Source: Phymorhynchus buccinoides
Taxonomy: Eukaryota; Mollusca; Gastropoda; Neogastropoda; Raphitomidae
Direction of reading: 5' to 3'
DNA: 64,000 nucleotides
NCBI GenBank assembly: GCA_017654935.2
Contig: CM065713.1
Location: 20,976,566-21,040,565, forward strand
Shown: positions 36,590 to 48,894 of the stretch, piece after piece
Layout: each line of letters starts with the position of its first letter
Numbering within the stretch: position 1 is the first letter of the stretch
The notes under the pieces: generated by a model
Databases searched by the model: none
What the model saw: the letters and a program-made list of their open reading frames with translations, nothing else
Told to the model about the DNA's origin: nothing
Made by a program: the position numbers and the translations under genes

Positions 36590-37070
36590 AATGCATGAAA
36601 TGAAGATTATACAATCAATCCGTCATATCTATCTGTCAATACTATCTATCTAATCTAGCTTATCTATCTATACTTATCTATCTACTATCGGTCATTTGTC
36701 ATCTATGATATCTATATATTTATTATCCTGGTCTATGCTATCTGTCTATCTATCTATCTATCTATTATCTATCTATCTATTATCTATCTATCGCGTCTAT
36801 CTCGTCTATCTATAATCTGATATATTTATCTATCTGTCTATCTATCTTATCTGTCTATCTATCTATCTATCATCTATCTTTTCTATCTATCGGTTATCCG
36901 ATCTATCTATCCATCGTATCTATAGTGACTATGCTTATGGACTCATCTATCATCTATTCTATACGATCATCTAGATATCTATCTATCTATCTATCTATCT
37001 ATAGTACCACACCAACCAACAGCCAACCAAGCAACCACCAAGCAACCAATCAATCAATAGCACACCTTCT
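36590..37070. repeat. (TATC)n tetranucleotide tract, then CAAC-rich stretch
   Basis: CTATCTATCTATC with many irregular breaks to about 37003, then ACCAACCAAC-like sequence to 37070. Confidence 0.9.
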
Positions 37071-37109
37071 TCTTTGTTTGTGTTTTTCGTTTTGCCTTCA
37101 CGTGTATAA

Positions 37110-37215
37110 CCACCCCCCCCCCCACCCATTGTTCCTTTCATTTCCTTTCAACATTCAGTCACCCTGCACAAAGAGCCCCCCCACCCCCCCCCCTCCACCA
37201 CCACCCCCACTCTTA
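37110..37215. repeat. C-rich low-complexity tract
   Basis: Runs of C broken by A or T at 37112-37125 and 37177-37210. Confidence 0.9.
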
Positions 37216-37479
37216 CAACCGAGCACGATAGAAAATCCGATTAAAATCCTCCGGCAGGAGACAGCACACGCGGACCAAATTAGAGATACAGAGACGCGGG
37301 ACGCTCCTGGAGCGTACTGTAAATGCCAAGAAGCCCCGGAAAGTTTTTCCGATAAGATTATAACCAACCATATTGGTTGATTGCATCCCTGATAAAACCT
37401 TCCCTGTTATAAAAGAAATCAGCTCGTATAAAGACCGCTTTTACTGCGACCTCGCCCTTCTTTCGTAAGGATATATATT

Positions 37480-37690
37480 ACCTCCCTTATAAGACCCCTC
37501 CCTTATAGATCGCCTCCCTATAAGGCTCATTTTGGACGATTTTTGAAGGTCTTATAAGGGACGGTTTCCACTTATACCGAGAGCATATCTGGTTGATTTG
37601 CATCCCTACCAGCAGCAGAGGAGCAAGTTGGCAAGAAGAGCAGTACTACTGGTTTACCTTACGATGGAAGGAGTCCAGAGACGTGGCTAG
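37480..37690 (+). repeat. Interspersed repeat shared with 40745-40925
   Basis: TGAAGGTCTTATAAGGGA and GATTTGCATCCCTACCAGCA occur here and at about 40780-40845, with GGAAGGAGTCCAGAGACGTGG and its relative ending both copies. Confidence 0.8.
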
Positions 37691-39112
37691 CCTTCTACTC
37701 GCGCAACCAGTCAACAACTCGGATGCAGTGGACGCGGCACGTTCTTACCAGGGAGGGTTGTGAGAGAGCACTCTTTCCATACTGCAGCCCATCGAGGCGG
37801 AGCAGTGGATGCTTGAGTCCGCCTGCGTGCCCCACCTTTCTTGACGTCCGACGAACCTCTGAGCTGTCGCTGTGGCCACCAATCGCGCCGGCTTCCGTAA
37901 GTATTGACTGTGTCATGATACAGTCGTACCTCAGTATTATTGCGACCACCTTTCATACGCTAGCCATTCCTCAGCCAAAATTTACCATTAAACTTAAACC
38001 GGGTCAAAGATAGTATAAAAGGGTAGATGGACTACTTAAAGAGCTCGGCGAACGGGCCTGAAGGAGTTATCGTTAGTGCGGACAGTACACTATTCCAGTG
38101 AAGGCTAGCCAAAAAAACTCAGGACTGAACTTGAACGGAGAATTCAACTCGCCTATATAGACGTTGTAAATGTGTCTGTTTAAAAGGGAACATAACCAGG
38201 TTCTGCCTCACTACTCAATAGGGAAATAAGCAGACCGTTATACTTATCTACCCTTTGGAAAACATTTCGTCTGCAATATACGAGCGGAATTCCTCCGTGA
38301 CGTGCATAACACCAGGACGTCATACACTCCCAAAATGAAGAACATAAGGTCATCTGGATACCGGACCTCATTTGATGGGGCTTTTAGTGACATAGGGTGG
38401 TTAAATCATTGTGGGTGCCAAGCACCCGACCGGGATGAGGTTTTGCAAGAAACACAAGCTCGAGTCATCAGGAAAACCACCCTTTACCAGAGATCTGCGA
38501 CACTCATTTTGTCTTGTTTCCTTAGCAAATCAGAACCATCAAATCGGCGAGTTCCTCCATTGGCGGAGGTGCTGAAGATATTTTTAATGAGCTGTAGTCT
38601 GAGTATAAGACCAAATCGTTTTGCACACACGACACGTTTTCACAATACAAGCCTTTACTACTTTTTATTTTTTATATTTCTATTACAGTTTACCCTAATA
38701 TAAAGAGGAGTTCGCTGACAACAACAAAAAACTCCTTTTTGTTGTTTTACTGCACTGCAAAAAAAACCTAAAAACTGTCGAACCGCAATGAGTGGCCTTT
38801 CGCTCGGCGGGCATCCCATCCAAAATGGCTTCTCTCTACGGCATTCTCGCCAACGGACGGAATAGCCGTTGTTGACGGTTTGATTTCAGGGAAACAGAGC
38901 AAAGGAGTCGTTTCCGATCTGTGAAATAAAGGTTGTCTTTCTTGTGCATACCTCGACGGTTCTTTAAAAAAAACTAATCTGTTAGGGTGCCCCTTTATCT
39001 CATTCCGGACGAATTACGAGTATACTCGGGAACAGGGAACACCAAGTCAGGGGTATCTCGTCGGAACAGCGATTTTGTGGGGGTGAAAAATCTGCTTAAC
39101 CATCGGGTTTTT
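37691..39112. other. No confirmed gene; one splice-like site
   Basis: A GC-rich open stretch (37650-37897) ends at CTTCC followed by GTAAGTATT, a good donor-like site, but it begins inside the interspersed repeat and no domain is recognised. The segment 38515-38580 (ATCGGCGAGTTCCTCC, GGCGGAGG) resembles 62408-62470. Confidence 0.3.
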
Positions 39113-39410
39113 TTCAATCCAACCACGTTTTTCGAGTGACATCTCTTCATCACTGTTAAGCTTTCGTTTGTACTTAGGTTGGTACTTCTATCTCACATTG
39201 GTTTAATGTTTAGAGATGTCCACACAAACATCGGCACCTTTCACAAGCCTCAGACAATACTCCAATACGTGTTCTGTTAACCCGTGATAGTAATAAGAGT
39301 CTCACATGATTTGCTTTTAATGCAGTGGGGTGTAGTGACCACTGACCTCAAGCGAAGAAATAAACTCGGATCAATCGATCGTCTGACAGTCGATGAGTGT
39401 TGTTGAGCTT
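39113..39410 (+). repeat. Long direct repeat, left copy
   Basis: About 290 bp resembling 39880-40165 throughout: CTCTTCATCACTGTTA, TACTTAGGTTGG, GATAGTAATAAGAGTCTCA and AAATAAACTCGGATCAA. Divergence is considerable. Confidence 0.8.
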
Positions 39411-39424
39411 CTTAGTGCACTATA

Positions 39425-39879
39425 CCGTTTTGTTTGCTGTGACTCAAAGCCACAAACCTATAACTCACTTTGTCTGGTCGGTCGTTCTGTCTGTGTCTGT
39501 CATGTCGGGGTCGCAGTCCAAATTGTCGCACATTTGACAAAATGTGCACTTCACAAGCGAGGCTACACTCAACATTGAGGACCGCTCTTAACCATGGTTA
39601 TTTAAAAGCGTACAAAATAATAAACATACGTAATACAGCCACACAACAGACACGACGAGTTGCTGTGCCATCTTCGGAATGAGCATAAGTAGGATACATA
39701 AGTTTTAAATGTTTCCAAAAAACATTTGAATATCAAAAGGTACGAAAGTGCAGATGATAGACATTCCGGGGTTACAGATCTACAAATATATATGAACAAG
39801 CCAGGGAGGTTGACCATAGTTGGAGTGGCTAAAAATAGACCGCGTGCACAAACTATTGCGATTCGCGCTGTTTTCAAAT
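39425..39879 (+). repeat. Interspersed repeat family A (copy 1)
   Basis: Begins near AGCCACAAACCTATAACTCA and includes AAACATACGTAATACAG, ATAAGTAGGATACATA, and AATAGACCGCGTGCACAAAC. The same order occurs at 51717-52200 (plus) and 57790-58290 (minus). It lies between the two direct repeats. Confidence 0.85.
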
Positions 39880-40165
39880 CAAAACACGTTTTCTCGAGTT
39901 ACATACTCTTCATCACTGTTACCGCTTCGTTTTACTTAGGTTGGACTGCTCATCGTAATTGTTAACATGTTTTATTTAATAAAATGTCCTACACAAAACT
40001 CGGCACTACACAAGCCTAAGACACTACTCAATCTAGGTGGTTCTTAACCGCTGATAGTAATAAGGGTCTCAATGGATTTTGATTTAATGACAACGTGACC
40101 AAGACCTCAAGAGAAATAAACTGGATCAACCGAATCACATTGACAGTGTGAGTAGTCTGTTGCGC
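39880..40165 (+). repeat. Long direct repeat, right copy
   Basis: Partner of 39113-39410, e.g. CTCTTCATCACTGTTACCG and GATAGTAATAAGGGTCTCA. Confidence 0.8.
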
Positions 40166-40504
40166 TTCTATTTGTTATACTTTTTTCCCTTAGGCGCCCA
40201 GCGACCCATTAATGGCAGTGTACCTTTTTTTAAATAGAGGCCCAGTGAAGTCCTGAAGGGAGTTAATTATCTAGAACCCTTCATTCGCCAGGTAGCCAGC
40301 CGCTCGGTCACCACACCCGATACTAGCAGATGTCACTAGAGAACGGCATTTAATCAGGGTTGTTATACAATGACTCGGCATTTTCCTTAATGCTTAGGAG
40401 ATAAGGATAGTCTTTATAATTGGTAACATGCTAAAGAATGAATCCAGCATTGCTAAAACAACGTTTCATAATCCCCAGGCGATAAGATTCACCGTTTAAC
40501 TTTA

Positions 40505-40735
40505 AGCTGAAACAAAGGCAAAGCCTTCAAGCCTCACTCGAACAGGCACATTGTGGTGCCATTATAGATATAAAGATGCTTGGACGATCCACTGGAGGTA
40601 CTGCAATACACGAAAGTGTACCCGCAAGTAACATAAAGAAAAATCAAAATGCCCTTGCCGAGAATCGAACCCGGCACATGCGCATGAGACGACAATACGC
40701 TGCTACGCAATGAGATATAGAGGCGTTCACATGTT
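40505..40735 (-). mobile_element. tRNA-derived SINE
   Basis: On the minus strand a tRNA-like head (about 40733-40660) carries GCCGGGTTCGATTCTCGGC, a strong B box with its stem. The body follows with GTATTGCAGTACCTCCAG, and a tail with GAGTGAGGCTTGAAGGC. The head resembles a tRNA but the A-box region is degraded, so it is not a working tRNA. Confidence 0.75.
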
Positions 40736-40744
40736 GATGACTCT

Positions 40745-40925
40745 CTTACTCTTATAAGGCATCATTTGAATGATATTTGAAGGTCTTATAAGGGAGGTTA
40801 CCACTTACCAAGCATATTGGTTCGATTTGCATCCCTACCAGCAGCATGAGGAGCAGTGGCACAGAGCAGTTCCTAGTAACCACGAGGAAAGGAGTTCCAG
40901 ACGTGGCCGCCTAAATGATACTCTC
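40745..40925 (+). repeat. Interspersed repeat shared with 37480-37690
   Basis: See the 37480 copy; CTTATAAGGGAGGTTACCAC and GATTTGCATCCCTACCAGCA are visible here. Confidence 0.8.
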
Positions 40926-40949
40926 TGTCAGGAAGAGCACTAAAAAATG

Positions 40950-41640
40950 TAAACCCTATTACAGGACAGCCGTTTCAAGCCTAATTGAAGATTAAAGTTT
41001 TCGCCCAAATGTGCACGTTGGCCATATTTGCCCACATTTTCGGCCAATCGGTTTAATATTGGCAATCTAGCATTAGATAACAGTGTCCTCATTCCGGCGA
41101 ATTTCAGCGAAATCGGATGAAAAGAAAAACCATCCATTTTTTTTATAGGGAATTAGTGAAAGTGACACACCCAATTTTACATAAATTGAATTAAATTACC
41201 AAACTATTTAACTTTATTCGTCAATAAACTCCTTTTCCGGACCCTGGCACAGGAAGCGGCTACAAAATTCAATAGGTAGTTTTGTTGACGTCACTCGGTT
41301 TTTGGCTATTCCGTGAACCAATAACAATCTGCGCAGGACCATAGCTGGTGCAGCACTTCCGCCGTCTTGAGTTTTATCACCGGAAAGTGTGCGAAATCAT
41401 ACTGTTTTAGTAATGGCTGCTGAAAAATATGAACGAAATCCGCTCAGCCCGTTCTGCAGGACCATATTTCAAGATCGGAATTCGCCGATTTCGCGTTTTC
41501 GGCCATATTTGCCGAGAAAAATCGGCGAACATCAATTTAATTTATTTAAAATTTCATAAATACCCATATGGTTCTGCCAACAGTTTCTGCATCATTCAGC
41601 AAATCGGACCCAAAAAGGGGAAGAAAGAAAAAGAAGAATG
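40950..41640 (+). repeat. Interspersed repeat family B (copy 1)
   Basis: Contains TTCGGCCATATTTGCC, GTGAAAGTGACACACCCAAT and AGCAAATCGGACCCAAAAAG. Reverse-orientation relatives are at 50340-51010 and 63540-64000 (for example GGTTGTGTCACTTTAAC near 63951). Boundaries not resolved. Confidence 0.65.
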
Positions 41641-42465
41641 AATGTTTACAAATGCAATAGTATATCTCCCTAAAGGGATACTCCTAATTACTAGCCACAC
41701 TGAGAACATGGGAAGTACAATAACAACAATAGTCAACTAAAAAAAACATAGAGCAGAATTGGATGAACATCAAAGATCAATCTTAGAACAGCTAAAATTT
41801 ACTCTCTCATTTTACCAGGACCATTACATGAATTATAGTTTGAACAGCGCACGTTTTGAAGAGCCTCTTCTTTGAAATATCGCAGAATTAGATGCATAAG
41901 CTCAAGGGGAGAGAATTCCAGACAGTTGTGCACAGACAGAGAGAGATGAACGCGTGCGTCGAATGACTGGGGTTTGTAACTTGAATGTAGAAACTTGCAG
42001 AATTCTAATCTGTTCAGAAGTAATGAGCGAAGAGTCCTAGAGTGGTGTGTAGCACGAGAGAAGTCAGTGATGTAGACGAGGAGAACAGACATAGAGGAAC
42101 ATGTCCGTAGACAGAGAAGAATTAGGACTTGTAGATCATATCTAGCTTGAATTAGAAGCCACATGAAGCTTAAATTAAGAGAGAGGCCCTGACAGAGCTT
42201 ACTGGCACCACATTGGGCTTAAGACTAGAAAGATGTGTAGGGCAGCAGAAAGAAGGGCGTTGCAGTAGTCGGTTTTGACCAGAACAGGAACAAACTCAAG
42301 GTGTTTGTTGCTTTTACAGAGAGATAGTCGACGGAGGAATGATTCCTTACGAATTCCATAGTAGCTGACTGACAAGTTTGACACTGAGCATTCACACACG
42401 ACATGTCGTCTGATAGCAGGAACTCCAAGATTCTAACAGAATGAGAGAAAGAAAGATAAGTGTGT
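41641..42465. other. No gene recognised
   Basis: A 121-codon minus ORF (41799-42164) has no motif I can name. No repeat relation was found within the window. Confidence 0.35.
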
Positions 42466-42469
42466 AGTG

Positions 42470-43200
42470 TTAGTAGTAGTCATAGTAGTGAGTAGTAAGT
42501 AGTACAGCAGTAGTAAGTAGTAGCAGTAGTAGTAGTAGTAGTCAAGTAGATAGTAGTAGTAGTAAGTAGATAGTAGTAGTAGGTAGTAGGTTCTTTATGT
42601 CCATTGTTCAAACCACATGGAAAATTATATTGTAGTTAGTGTCTGTATTGTGTTGTTATTATATTAGTATTTGTTGTGTCGTATTGCGTGTATTATCATT
42701 GGTTGGTTGTATTGTCGTATGTATTATATTGTGTTGTGTTGTATTGTGTTGTCATTATATTAGTGTTGTGCTTGTATTGTAGTTGTCATTATATTGTGTT
42801 GTGTTGTATTGCGTTGTATTTATATTGTGGTTGTGTTGGATGCATATCTGCCTGTGTTGTATAAGCGTGCGTTGTGTTGTGTTGTGTTGCATGTATTCGT
42901 ATTGTATTGTATTCGTACTTGTGTGCCTAAGTTCGTATGAATTAATATTGTGTTTATTTACTGCTCTGAATGTATTGTGTTGTGATTGTGTTGTACTGTT
43001 TTGTGTCGTAGCGTATTGCATCGTATCTATACTCGTTATGGCATAGATATCGTATCGCATATAACTGTTGTAATAACATTTGTACTAGGATAAGTCACTC
43101 GCGCATCGGATTGTATCGTATCGTATCGTATCATACTTCAGTATAGTATCATATCGTTGTTCGTATCATACTGCAATTGCATTGTGTCAATAGTCGCAAT
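42470..43200. repeat. (GTA)n, (TTGTG)n and (GTATC)n low-complexity tract
   Basis: AGTAGTAGTAG to about 42595, GTTGTGTTGTATTG-type sequence about 42640-43060, then CGTATCGTATCGTATC near 43115-43140. Confidence 0.9.
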
Positions 43201-43279
43201 CTATCCATCACATGATTACACCTCAAGTACACTTATCTGTAAAGAATGAGTATGCTTTCCCGAACCAGCACCCACACAC

Positions 43280-43530
43280 TTGTAAAAAAGAAGGAGGCAA
43301 AGCCTTCAAGGCTAACTCGGACCCCACGCAGGGGGGGGAGGCTTGCAAAAAAATAATAAAAAATAATTTATTTAGAGATGGAGGGGTCCGTAACCATGAG
43401 AGGGGGGGGTGTTTAAAGTACAAATGACAAAAACTATCCTTAATGGAAACCTTTGGCCGAGAATTGAACCCGGAACCATTGGCATGATGACAGACAGGAC
43501 ACTCTACGTCAATTAGCTATTGAGGCTTCG
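43280..43530 (-). mobile_element. tRNA-derived SINE, same family as 40505-40735
   Basis: The minus strand has a tRNA-like head (about 43527-43452: CTCAATAGCTAATTGACG then TTCCGGGTTCAATTCTCGG) and a tail segment GCCTTGAAGGCTTTGCCTCC near 43283-43303. The middle is expanded with poly-G/C and A runs. Confidence 0.7.
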
Positions 43531-43784
43531 TGTTGATGAGTTTCTGAATAGCATGTTGTGCCTATTGCATGCATACTCCTTTAACCCACTAATCTGAAAT
43601 AGTTATCTGTTGGTTATCTGTCTTACAGTGGTGTTTTGATATTCTAATTATTCAAAATCACATTATCGTTGACAGCTTTGCAAAAATTAACTATGTGTAT
43701 GCAAAGTACTTTGAACAATGGCACGGCCTATCAATTCCGAGAAAATGCCAACGTTTAAATTTTTGGGAGATTGGACCACGACCC

Positions 43785-43875
43785 GCAACACACACACACA
43801 CACGTTTGTGTTGTTTTTCGGGCACACACCACCCACCAACACAACAACAACACACACACACACACCCCGAACAAC
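43785..43875. repeat. (CA)n microsatellite, interrupted
   Basis: ACACACACACA at 43789-43803 and 43850-43866 with ACAACAACA between. Confidence 0.9.
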
Positions 43876-44519
43876 TATCATACTATCGACTCACTTTACG
43901 TTAACACGAGGTCTTTTTCCTCTTCACCTTCAGAATCTCCTACCCAGCCCACTAGCACTGCCACGGGGAATTACATCCCAGAGCCGGGGGTCCTTCGCGT
44001 GCCTCTGCCTCCAAAAAAAACGGATGGGCGCGGGGGATGGGTGGGTACCCTCAGGGCAGGCTTAGGCTTGGTGGCAGGAACGACCGCAGTCTGATCCGAG
44101 GGGGGGTGGGGGTTACGGTCAAGACCATGTCTCAGTGTGGACCAGTCTAAAGGCAGCTTCGCCCGGGAACATGAAGTGTTTACGCCTCTGGACTGGATCA
44201 CTCTCTCAGGGAGAAAACAGATCCGTGGAAGTGGCTTGTAAGTGGCTTTGGAATCCCCCGTTTGGGGATGCGGGGTGGAAGTCTTTTGTATAAATAGTTC
44301 CCCCACCCTCTGGAAGTTCTGTGCTTGTATTATGGCTTCCTCCAATCTGTTACTCTCTTTGATTCTGCTTTTCACCTTTCGCTTACTGTATCTACTATCC
44401 TGTCTGCCATCTAACGGTCTATTCTCCGTCTTTTTTTTTTTCTTTCAAGAAACAGTTTCCCCAAAAACATGTCCTCCTGTCAAGTCAGCACTTGCTGGGC
44501 CTAAATATTTTCTTAGATA
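43876..44519. other. Unassigned; minus ORF of 134 codons
   Basis: The minus ORF 44375-43971 (RLEEAIIQAQNF) is open but unrecognised. It lies immediately upstream of a plus-strand LINE end and may be repeat-derived. Confidence 0.3.
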
Positions 44520-45500
44520 GGCTGCCCATATACTCCGAACTAGTGAAACTAGTCTACTTAGCATGCTCGCTCCCTACGTCTTCCTCATGATGCCTGCCAC
44601 ACTCAAGGTTACTCGGGTCACACGAAATCGTTTTGGTGAAACGATCTTTCTACTATTTTGAGGCACCTCAACTATGGAATTCCCTCCCACAACAATAGTT
44701 CGCTCATCTGACTCTATTTCGCCTTTCGCTCTTGCCTTAAAACTCATTGTTTAGGAATATTATGATTGATTAGTGTTTGTCGTGTGAGGGTGTGGTGTGA
44801 AATGTGTTTGGGTGTGTGTGGTGTGTTGTGTGTGTGTGTAGTGTGTGTGTCGGGTGTAGGGGGGGGGGGGGGGGGTTCCGTTTTATTGCAGAAATCTTGT
44901 TAAAAAATGTATTTACAAGGATTTTATTATTCGTATTTTGTCATGTAGAATGTCTACCCGTCTTGTAAACTTTAAATGCTTGTAAATGAGGTTAGAAGGG
45001 TACTTTTTGTTTTTGCAAAATTTGTCGTATTATTAATTAGGCATGTTAATTGATTACTGTCGATGGCAGTATGATTTTATTTCAAGTTGCCAGTATTGTA
45101 TTATCAAACCTTGATTGGGAATGTGAATGTTGGTCCTCTATGTTTCTTCTTAGAATGTTCATGTTGTAAAACTATTTTACTTGTATAATTAAATTGTGTG
45201 CATAGGTGCGGCGTTCAGGCGTTCGTGCGCATGCATGTCGGTGTTGTGTGCATGCATTTTGGTGTGTATGTGTGTGTGTGTGTGGTGTGTGTGTGGTGTG
45301 TGTGTGTGTCGTGTGAGTAAGGAAGTAAGAGAACGTTCCCAACTCGGATTCGAGAACGTTGTGTGTAGGCATCGTGCTTATGTTACTTTTTAATGAGTAA
45401 TTATTGGGCCTTTAATGTTCTTGTTATCAATGTAAAGCGCACTGAGCTCATGTGAGGAAAGAGCGCTATATAAAATTACCATTTTTATGACTATTATTAT
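44520..45500 (+). mobile_element. 3' end of a CR1/L2-type LINE
   Basis: Plus-strand frames give a degraded RT C-terminus including APQLWNSLPQQ (44668-44697), a signature of these elements. A GT microsatellite and poly-G interrupt at 44780-44876. The conserved 3' tail is at about 45430-45475 (GTAAAGCGCACTGAGC, GAGCGCTATATAAAATTACC), followed by ATTATTAT. RT core absent. Confidence 0.75.
45255..45312. repeat. (GT)n microsatellite
   Basis: GTGTGTGTGTGTG with GTGGTG breaks. Confidence 0.95.
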
Positions 45501-45719
45501 AAACAGGCTGCCATGACGCTTATGCGGCTCTAATTGACGGAAAATGTTCTGTGAGAAGATCGAAGAAGAGAAGAAGAAGAAATACCAGGGCTGTTTCTTG
45601 CGTTGGTTTGGGGCAGGTTAGGGTTCCCGGGGTGTCGTTTCTTCTGGGTCCATTATTATTAAATTACTGGACCAATGCACCATACTCAGGTAACACCTAG
45701 TAACATCAGGTAAAACGGG

Positions 45720-45995
45720 AAGTTTACTCGGTAAAACGCTGAGTACAGCCAAATTTGAAGCCGATATCGGGTAAGAAACGGCGGAGTTGCGGAGGTTATA
45801 AGGCCCCTTTCCGCGTTGGCGCTGCTTCTGAGAGTGGACGCGCTCCCGATTGGCCGAACCGCGAAATGACCTCGGCCACCTCGGTTGCTGTTGCCATCGC
45901 GCGCGTTAGGGCTCACAGCAAAATTTGAAGCGAATGGTCGAATCGAAAGCGGCGGTACGTTATAAGGCCGGTTTCGTGTTTCAGGACGGGAAACA
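45720..45995. repeat. Interspersed GC-rich repeat family C (twofold, also at 49730-50160)
   Basis: AAATTTGAAGC and GCGGCGGTACGTTATAAGG-type segments appear twice here (about 45750 and 45920) and again at about 50090-50140. GTTGCTGTTGCCATCGC here matches GGTTGCCGTTGCCATCGC at about 50052. Confidence 0.75.
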
Positions 45996-45999
45996 CACA

Positions 46000-46060
46000 C
46001 CAACACACACACACCCCACACACACACACACAGTTGGCTTTTTTTTTTTTTTTTTTTTGT
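46000..46060. repeat. (CA)n followed by T run
   Basis: ACACACACAC to 46032 then about 18 T. Confidence 0.95.
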
Positions 46061-46860
46061 GTGCTGTCCCATTTGCTGGTGCGTTGCTTCCAACGCGCCG
46101 CTCGTTCAGAATCCAATCGCAGCTACACCCGGGTTTGTTCAAGTCGCAGAAAACCGATATACCAGCAGGCCAACCAATCCCAATGGGAGCGAAGCGAATC
46201 TATGTCTAGACCGTCAGGACAGCGCAACCACCGAGGAGGGAGACACATGCTGCACTTCTGCTGAGTCACTTCGGTTGGAGTTCAGTGGAAGCCTGTTCGG
46301 ACACCACCTACTAAGCCCCCCCTACTGACGACGCACTATTCTTTAGTCGCGGAGCCAGCGTGAGGGCAGGTCCTCCTCCACGGCGCCACCACGACCCCGT
46401 CCACCAAACAGATCCCAGAACCCACTGATCCCCATGGACTTGACCCCGAACGCACCAAAAGGCCATAGATGGGATTGGACAACCCGAAAAACTGAGGTCA
46501 CCCGATGAGAGCAGGCATCCCAAAAGCCAAAGAATTGGAGACATTTTTTTTTTAATTTATGTTGGAGGGTAAAATTGAGGCCGAATGATAAACAGATGAT
46601 GATGATGATATGGAGTTCCGTATCGCGTCGGAGACTGCATGGCAGGGCTGATTCTACCGCTTCCTTTCATATATGATACCCTGCTGTTAACCAGGCGGAG
46701 CCCGAGAAACTACAGACACCTGCAGTGTTGGTCTTGCATTAAAGCAGCAAAACACTCTCAGAATCGCATCCGGTAAGCGGATTGAAAACTCGACTGTGTT
46801 GTGTGGTTTCAGTGCCTTTTCCATAATCCATAGCCACCACTCTGGGTAAGGTCGGGTTCA

Positions 46861-47090
46861 GGGACCGAAAAACCCCTCGCCTGTGATGGGATTCGAACCA
46901 CAAAGGACTCCCAGCACAAGTAGTCCGCGACCCGCGCTAACCACTACACCACGGCGCGGCATGGTGTCAGACAGCTTGCTTTTTACTATATGATGAATAA
47001 ACCAGTAGTAAAGTGCCGTTTTTTGAAAATACAGATACGTGTAGTCCTCATTCCCGTGTAATCGGCCACTGCCCCCCCCCCCCACCACCC
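46861..47090 (-). mobile_element. tRNA-derived SINE-like element
   Basis: The minus strand has GTGGTGTAGTGGTTAGCGC (A box) and GTGGTTCGAATCCCATC (B box) at about 46955-46885, well-formed Pol III signals. Upstream on the same strand, 47075-46990 carries CTACACGTATCTGTATTTTC, shared with 15.3 and 49.45 kb. Confidence 0.7.
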
Positions 47091-47110
47091 CCCACCCCCC
47101 ACCACCCACC
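47072..47110. repeat. C-rich tract
   Basis: CCCCCCCCCCACC-type run. Confidence 0.9.
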
Positions 47111-47399
47111 GGTTTGGCACAGGGATCGTCACCGTCCCCGTCATCTACCTTCCAAATTCGAAGAAGAAGTACCTAGCGAGACAGACAGACAGAAAGACAG
47201 ACAAAGAGCAAAGAGGACAGCTGCTGTTCCGGTTGGATGAACGAAAATTTGTTTAACATCCTCCACCCCAGAGCAGGCACAGAGAGAGACAGACAGACAC
47301 ACAAAAAGAGAGACAGAGATTAACCTAGAATTTAGGGGGTTGGGCACATCTTGACCTATACCAGAAAGTGTTTTCTCATGATTTAAACTTTGACCGGCG

Positions 47400-48089
47400 C
47401 GCCGCGCGCATAATTAGGCCCAGCATGTCTGACTCCTTCCCCTGACAGATCACTTTCCTTTTCGACTCAGGCTATTGAGAGAGTCTCAAGTTCTTCTTCT
47501 TCTTCGAAAATCTTTTTCTTCGGTCGTTCATGCATGTTCCTGTCAATTATGAACGTATAGGCCGCATTTCACCTGTTATGCGCCTAAGTAACAAATAATT
47601 ATCAGGCAAAGCGTGTCCGACTTAGGAAAGTCTTTCATGACCTTCAGGGGGCCAGTTTCAAACACACTAAAGTGAAACTCGCGGTTTTACATTTCAGAGG
47701 TGTAAGGTCTTTCATTTCAGACGAGTTTCCACTTTGACCTCGAGCACGCAGAGAGAGAGAAGAAAGTACTTCTTCTTCTATCTTCGTCTTCTAAGTTCTT
47801 GTTTCTTGGATCGTTCAGGCATGTTTCTGTCAATTACGAACGTAGATGCATCATGCTGCTGTTATGCGCCTAAGTAAGAATAATTAGTCCCAGCATGACT
47901 GACCTCGGGTAAAGGAAATTTTTTTGAAAGTATTTCTTTGAAAAAAGGCAGGAGAATTTCTGTCAATTACGAACGTAGATGCTTCATGCTGCTGTTATGC
48001 ACCTATGTAAGAATAATTAGGCCCAGCATGTCTGACTTTGGCTAGAGGAAATCTTTTTGAAAGTATTTCTTGAAAAAAGGCAGGAGAAT
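47400..48089. repeat. 133-bp tandem duplication plus diverged third copy
   Basis: TTTCTGTCAATTACGAACGT starts at 47824 and 47957; both contain ATAATTAG..CCCAGCATG and GAAAGTATTTCTT. A more diverged copy (CTGTCAATTATGAACGTA) lies at about 47542-47660. Confidence 0.9.
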
Positions 48090-48890
48090 AGACCGGTAAG
48101 GCAGACGGGGGGATGCGATAGTAGATAAAAGCATGCAAAGGGGAAAGGCAGAATCAAAGAGAAAGACAGATTAGAGGAAGTTAAGAAATGGGGGGGGGGG
48201 AGGTGTATACTCACCAGATATTCGCTTCTATTGCGCTTCACCAACTATCTTAACTTGGTAATACAGCGTGTAAATATTTTTACATCACCCCCCATAATTC
48301 GTGCTCCTGGGGGGGGGGGCTCGTCGATGGTGTTATAAAAATCATGGGTTGAACCACATGCTGTGTCTACCATCCTCACACATATTCGCTCTACCACTGA
48401 CTTACACAACAACACGGATTAAAAAAGTCAAGATTATCACCTCTGACAACAAATTACAAAAACAAATACAACCGCTCACTGACTAAGAAAGAATAATAAC
48501 AGCTAGCATACACAAACACACAAACAAGATAAGCATCACGCAACAGGCAATATGAATACAGCAACGCACAAGTGTATGTAGAGTCACCACACAACACACA
48601 AAATATGAATAGAAGAGGCAAACAAAAAAACACATCTGGACAATACACACACAAGAGTAATAACTACACCACGTAAAGCAGCAATACACACACACACATA
48701 CATTAAGTGAATCCTGATATAGGACCTACCCAAGAGAGAGTCCCCAAAAATTAAAGATGCTCGGGGACTTATCTGCAAGCGCATAAATGCCCCACCCAGA
48801 CAAGTAAAAGATGCTCAGTAATACATCAGGTTAATTCTATTGTTGTACAGGTTATCTGAATTTGAATAAACAATACATAAAGATGTAAGT
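48090..48890. other. No gene recognised
   Basis: Contains a G run near 48191 and 48310, otherwise unremarkable. Confidence 0.4.
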
Positions 48891-48894
48891 GTTA

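Noticed and set aside
37650..37897. First exon ending at GTAAGT
   Set aside because: It begins inside a dispersed repeat, no domain is recognised and no acceptor partner is identifiable.
40660..40733. Functional tRNA gene (also 43.45, 46.9 and 56.9 kb)
   Set aside because: B boxes are good but A-box and anticodon arms are degraded and SINE bodies follow.
44242..44520. Signal-peptide-like ORF behind a TATAAATAG word at 44290
   Set aside because: The hydrophobic stretch is T/C-rich low complexity next to a degraded LINE end; no cleavage-site or domain evidence.
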